Below, piece by piece: positions 60,750 through 64,000 of a DNA stretch of 64,000 nt. Source of the stretch: Dentipellis sp. KUC8613 (lineage: Eukaryota > Basidiomycota > Agaricomycetes > Russulales > Hericiaceae); assembly GCA_002286715.1 (NCBI GenBank), contig NSJX01000004.1:198253-262252 (forward strand), given 5' to 3'. How positions within the stretch are numbered: position 1 is the first letter of the stretch; every line of letters begins with the position of its first letter. The notes under the pieces were generated by a model that saw nothing but the letters and a program-made list of their open reading frames with translations, ran no database searches and had not been told where the DNA came from. Position numbers and translations under genes: made by a program.

Positions 60750-61104
60750 GACTGTGCTGGCTTGCAGAGCTGAGAGAAAGCGCGACAAACCACAAGGACG
60801 CGAGCGACAGAGACTAGAGTAGCCAAAAAAGGCAAACGCCGTTGGGCCGACGCACGTGACGCGTGACGGGGAGCTGTTGACAGGGACTGGGGCGCTTTGG
60901 AGGGCGACGAGTCTGGGGCCACCTTTAGCGTCGCCTTTCGATTTCGGACGTTTCTGACTTTTCTGCCGGGGCTGCACGCGCATTCCCCCACCGACGCGTC
61001 GACCGCACGACGCGACTGCTCGTCACCTCACAATACCTCCTCTTCATCTTTCTTCATCTTTCCTCAGCTCTCGCCGTTTCAACCGGCGTCGCTCGTGTGT
61101 CTCC

Positions 61105-63578
61105 ATGGCACGCGCAACTCGTTCCGCAAAACACCAGGAGGAGGTTACAAAGGACAAGCCCGCTGACGCTCCTGCACTTACACCCGCTCGCGCTGCCACG
61201 AAAGGCTCCAAAAAACGCAAGCGCACGTCCGTCGCAGATCCTGACGAACAACCTCTGGCAAAGCAGCAACGCAATGATGATGCAGTCAAGGAGGAGGCCG
61301 GCGAACACGCCGACCTGCAAGAACAGACCACAGCAGACGTGAAGGGTGCAGGGGATGTGCCCATAAACTCAGAGGATGCACAACGCATCCTTGATATTCT
61401 TGAGATGTACGTATCGCTCGTTTTTGGACGCATATACCATGCTCACAATACATCACCAGGGTCGACACCCAGGGCCTTCTCGACCGAGTCTTTCCTTTGC
61501 CCCTGGACCCCGCAGAATCGCTCTCGGTAGACCCCCAGTCTTCCCAACCTCAATCGTACTCTTTCCGAACACTGCTGAAAGAGTCGGCTCGACACCCTTT
61601 ACGTGTCCTCAAGGTACGTGACCGCTAACTTTTATCCGCACAGCTGTTAAAGTGCGACCCGCAATCTAGTCGGCTGTCCAGCCTCTGTTCCCTGTCTTTG
61701 CGCATCCCCGCTCTCGACCTTCGACCCCCGCAGCAGAACAACTCAAATTCTGTCATCTTGCCCTTTCCCTCCTCGATCAGTCCTCCTTCCATACACTTCC
61801 TGCTGCACTTTCCCTCGAATGCATCATCCCCGAACACCCTGGTGCTGCGCTCACCACCCCCGACGAGACCGTCAAATCATCCACCCCACCCCCACCCAGC
61901 CTATCCGCTTCCAGCGGCCCCCGCAAGCGCAGGTATGCTCTCGTGCAGAAACTCCCTACCGGAGACTGGTGGACGTCCCTTAACTCGGACTTCCCTACTA
62001 CTTCTGTTGACGGCAAAGACCTCCGCGACCTGCCTACTGCGCATGCCGAACTCGTCGCAGTCCTCCCATCGGCACTGGATTACCAGCCTGGAGCCTCGTC
62101 ATCTTCCATGCCAATACCGACGCTTGGCTCATATACGAAGAAATCATCGAGGAAGATCACCATGCCCAGCTCGCGGCACGTCAGCTGCGGCACTTTCTTG
62201 GACTATGGCCCATATGCTAGCTTTGCACCAACGTTCGACCAGGACGGTGTCGAGGTTGGGCGAGACGCGCTGGGAGAGGTGTTGTGGATGCAAGAGAAGA
62301 AGCGCAGAGCTGCAAACCTGGTCGCAGCACAATACGCTCGACGAGAAAAGGCAATGGCGGCGCTGGAAGACGTGGAGATGCATGAAGAAGTTCAGGATGT
62401 GACAACTGAAGAGTTGGCTAAGCGGGCCGCAGAAAAGAAGAAGTCCGACGAACAGGAATTGGAGGCACTCCTTCCTCCGGAAGAGGTTGCCTGCATAAAA
62501 GCAGCGCTAGGAAGCCTGGAGATGGAAGAGGCCGTGCAGGAGCTTTTGGAGCGAAATTCAAAGGCCCTTCAGAGGCTGGAAGAGCTTCAGCTCAAGCGTC
62601 TTGGAGGCGAGGATGGAGGGAAGAGTCGCGTTAAAGAGGGTTCAGAAGAGTGGGATATTGGTACGTTCTTACTTGCCACCTTGCAGAATTGACACCGGAG
62701 TTGACGCATACACAATGACAGCACAAGGCATCATGGAGTCGCTGACAGTCCTCGCCTCACTACGCCCCCGCTCGTCCTCCGATTCTTCTCCGCTAACGCC
62801 ATCACCCTCCATTCTTCACAAACTTCACCTCACCCTCCCTGCCGAGCCATCCCCAGGCTGGTATGGCACGCTCCCGCCAAATCGCGCAACAGCCCTTCAC
62901 GATGACTCCACGATCTCTCTAAAGGCCGGTGCGGCCCTTCCCGCACCCGCACCCGTTCCCGCTGCATCATCTCCAGCTCCAGCCGCACCCAAGCCGAGCG
63001 CCCCTGCCCAGCAGCCGCAGTACCAGGGGTACGGTTCGTATCCAAATTATACAACCCAGTATCGCGGCGGATACGGGTACGCGCCAGGCACGAACAACTA
63101 CTACCCGAACGCGTACGGCCAGACACCGACCACGGCTGGCCAAACAACGCCTTACGGGGGACAGTACAGCTACCCCCACTGGTACGGGTACCAGCAGCCC
63201 CAAGCCGCGGGCCAGCCGCAGGGCACTGCGCAGACCCCCGGCCGGGGCACACCGCAACCCACGCCCGGCGCCGTCGCGAACTCCTACGCCGGCTTCTTCA
63301 ACAACACGACGCAGCCGACGCAGCCGCAGGTCCCGCCCACGCCCCAGCCCCAGCAGGTCGTGCGCGCCGTCGCGAACACGGTCGCCGCGCCCCAGGCCGC
63401 GGGGAAGCCGTACGCGCCGACGTGGGCGTCCGCGGGCACGGCAGCCGCCACGCCGCAGTACACGCCGACGCTGCCCCCGCATATGCGCACTCAGGTGCCG
63501 CCTGCGACGCCGACGCCGACGGGAGGCGGGGGGTGGCAGTACTACGCGGGGTACCAGCAGACGGCGACGCAGCGGTAG
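61105..63578 (+). CDS. Nuclear-type hypothetical protein with prion-like C-terminus
   Basis: Exons are 61105-61406, 61460-61613, 61670-62660 and 62722-63578 (2304 nt, 767 aa). The N-terminus has a likely nuclear signal (KGSKKRKRTS). A conserved-looking region follows with DILEMVDTQGLLDRVFPLP, YSFRTLLKESARHPLRVLK, the segment RRYALVQKLPTGDWWTSL and a compact block AELVAVLPSALDYQPG. Then comes a long coiled coil (about residues 390-540: KKRRAANLVAAQYARREKA, EELAKRAAEKKKSDEQ, AVQELLERNSKALQRLEEL). The last 220 residues are Pro/Gln/Tyr/Gly/Asn-rich with GYGSYPNYTTQYRGGYGY-like repeats, the composition of prion-like, condensate-forming domains. The layout suggests a chromatin- or transcription-associated protein of the SWI/SNF-subunit kind, but I do not recognise the family and claim no function. 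Confidence 0.8.
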
Positions 63579-63919
63579 TGGGCTTCTTGGCCATCCTTTG
63601 GTGAAGGTTGGCTGGTAGACGGGGGGATGGGAGCTCGGGGGTATGGGAGGCAGTTCGGTCTGTGGCTTTGTGCGTCGTGTTCTTTTTTATTTCGTGTTTC
63701 TAGACGTATATTACATTCCGGCGTTTTGTATAGCGTTTGCATAGTTCTGTTTTGTCTGCCTGTTTGTCTGCCTGTCTACGTCAGATGTGCATTGCAAGTA
63801 TTGCCATTGAAGTAATCGATTCCACTCGGTGGTGGTATAATGGTACAGGGTCAAAGTTCCTTCGTGATATCATTCGTACGTCTCCCAGGCAGCTATCGGT
63901 CATGCTGATCGCAAGACCA
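63579..63919. other. Convergent intergenic region at the window end
   Basis: T-rich 3' UTR-like sequence follows the preceding stop codon (63660-63780). No gene seen. Confidence 0.5.
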
Positions 63920-64000
63920 TTATGACGACGGGACATGGAGCCTGCTGACGAGCGCTTGCTCCTCGACGATCTTATCTTTCCAGACTCTCTCCACCTCTTC
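63920..64000 (-). CDS. Possible C-terminal end of a gene running off the window (partial)
   Basis: On the minus strand the last 81 bases are open and end in TAA at 63922-63920, encoding EEVERVWKDKIVEEQALVSR and a few more residues. The amphipathic, charged composition looks like coding sequence, but only 26 residues are visible and no family can be named. Confidence 0.4.
   Translation of the reverse strand, partial: EEVERVWKDKIVEEQALVSRLHVPSS

Overview
The window is nuclear DNA of a mushroom-forming fungus (Basidiomycota, most likely Agaricomycetes). The genes are dense in short introns of about 45-80 bp. They encode a Chs7-type chitin synthase chaperone, a Galpha, Mdv1, Pex10 and Mgr2, and the dynein heavy chain lacks its N-terminal third, as in the split heavy-chain genes of Agaricomycetes. 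Coding DNA is GC-rich with a GC-rich third position, which produces many long false ORFs on the opposite strand. I saw no rRNA, tRNA, transposon or CRISPR array.

Layout. 380-1733 (-) chs7; 1734-7438 gene-poor; 7439-9461 (+) Pho80/Pcl-type cyclin; 9462-12650 gene-poor; 12651-13203 (-) 107-aa glycine-zipper membrane protein, head to head with 13363-18142 (+) a 32-exon SPO22/ZIP4 meiosis gene; 18412-20465 (-) UTP18; 22566-24285 (+) Galpha; 24286-27859 a long gap between convergent genes; 27860-30639 (-) MDV1; 30965-31997 (-) two-helix membrane protein; 32227-33163 (+) p23/Wos2; 33549-35011 (-) HAD phosphatase of the GPP type; 36029-37670 and 39719-40879 (+) tandem secreted paralogs, only the first with a CBM19-like chitin-binding module; 41463-42672 (+) homoserine kinase; 42892-54396 (-) dynein heavy chain motor gene; 54479-55101 (+) SmE; 55220-56465 (-) PEX10; 56632-57312 (+) MGR2; 58112-59522 (-) unknown Ser/Pro-rich protein; 60226-60749 (-) mitochondrial ribosomal protein mL43; 61105-63578 (+) unknown protein with a prion-like tail; 63920-64000 (-) possible C-terminus of a further gene.

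There is no single pathway cluster. This is a housekeeping neighbourhood: secretion and cell wall (Chs7, the secreted paralogs), ribosome biogenesis and RNA (Utp18, SmE, mL43), organelle biology (Mdv1, Pex10, Mgr2), signalling and cell cycle (Galpha, cyclin), nuclear and vesicle transport (dynein), and meiosis (Spo22/Zip4). Several genes sit head to head with under 360 bp between start codons.

The most unusual signal is in the splice sites. The SPO22/ZIP4 gene is intact only if 4 introns with GC donors and 4 with AAG acceptors are accepted. AAG acceptors also appear in Galpha, dynein, PEX10 and one secreted paralog, whose sister has CAG at the same junction. MGR2 requires a 4-nt microexon. 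All gene models here were joined by hand by frame, splice signals and remembered family sequence; none was checked by a search or with transcripts.
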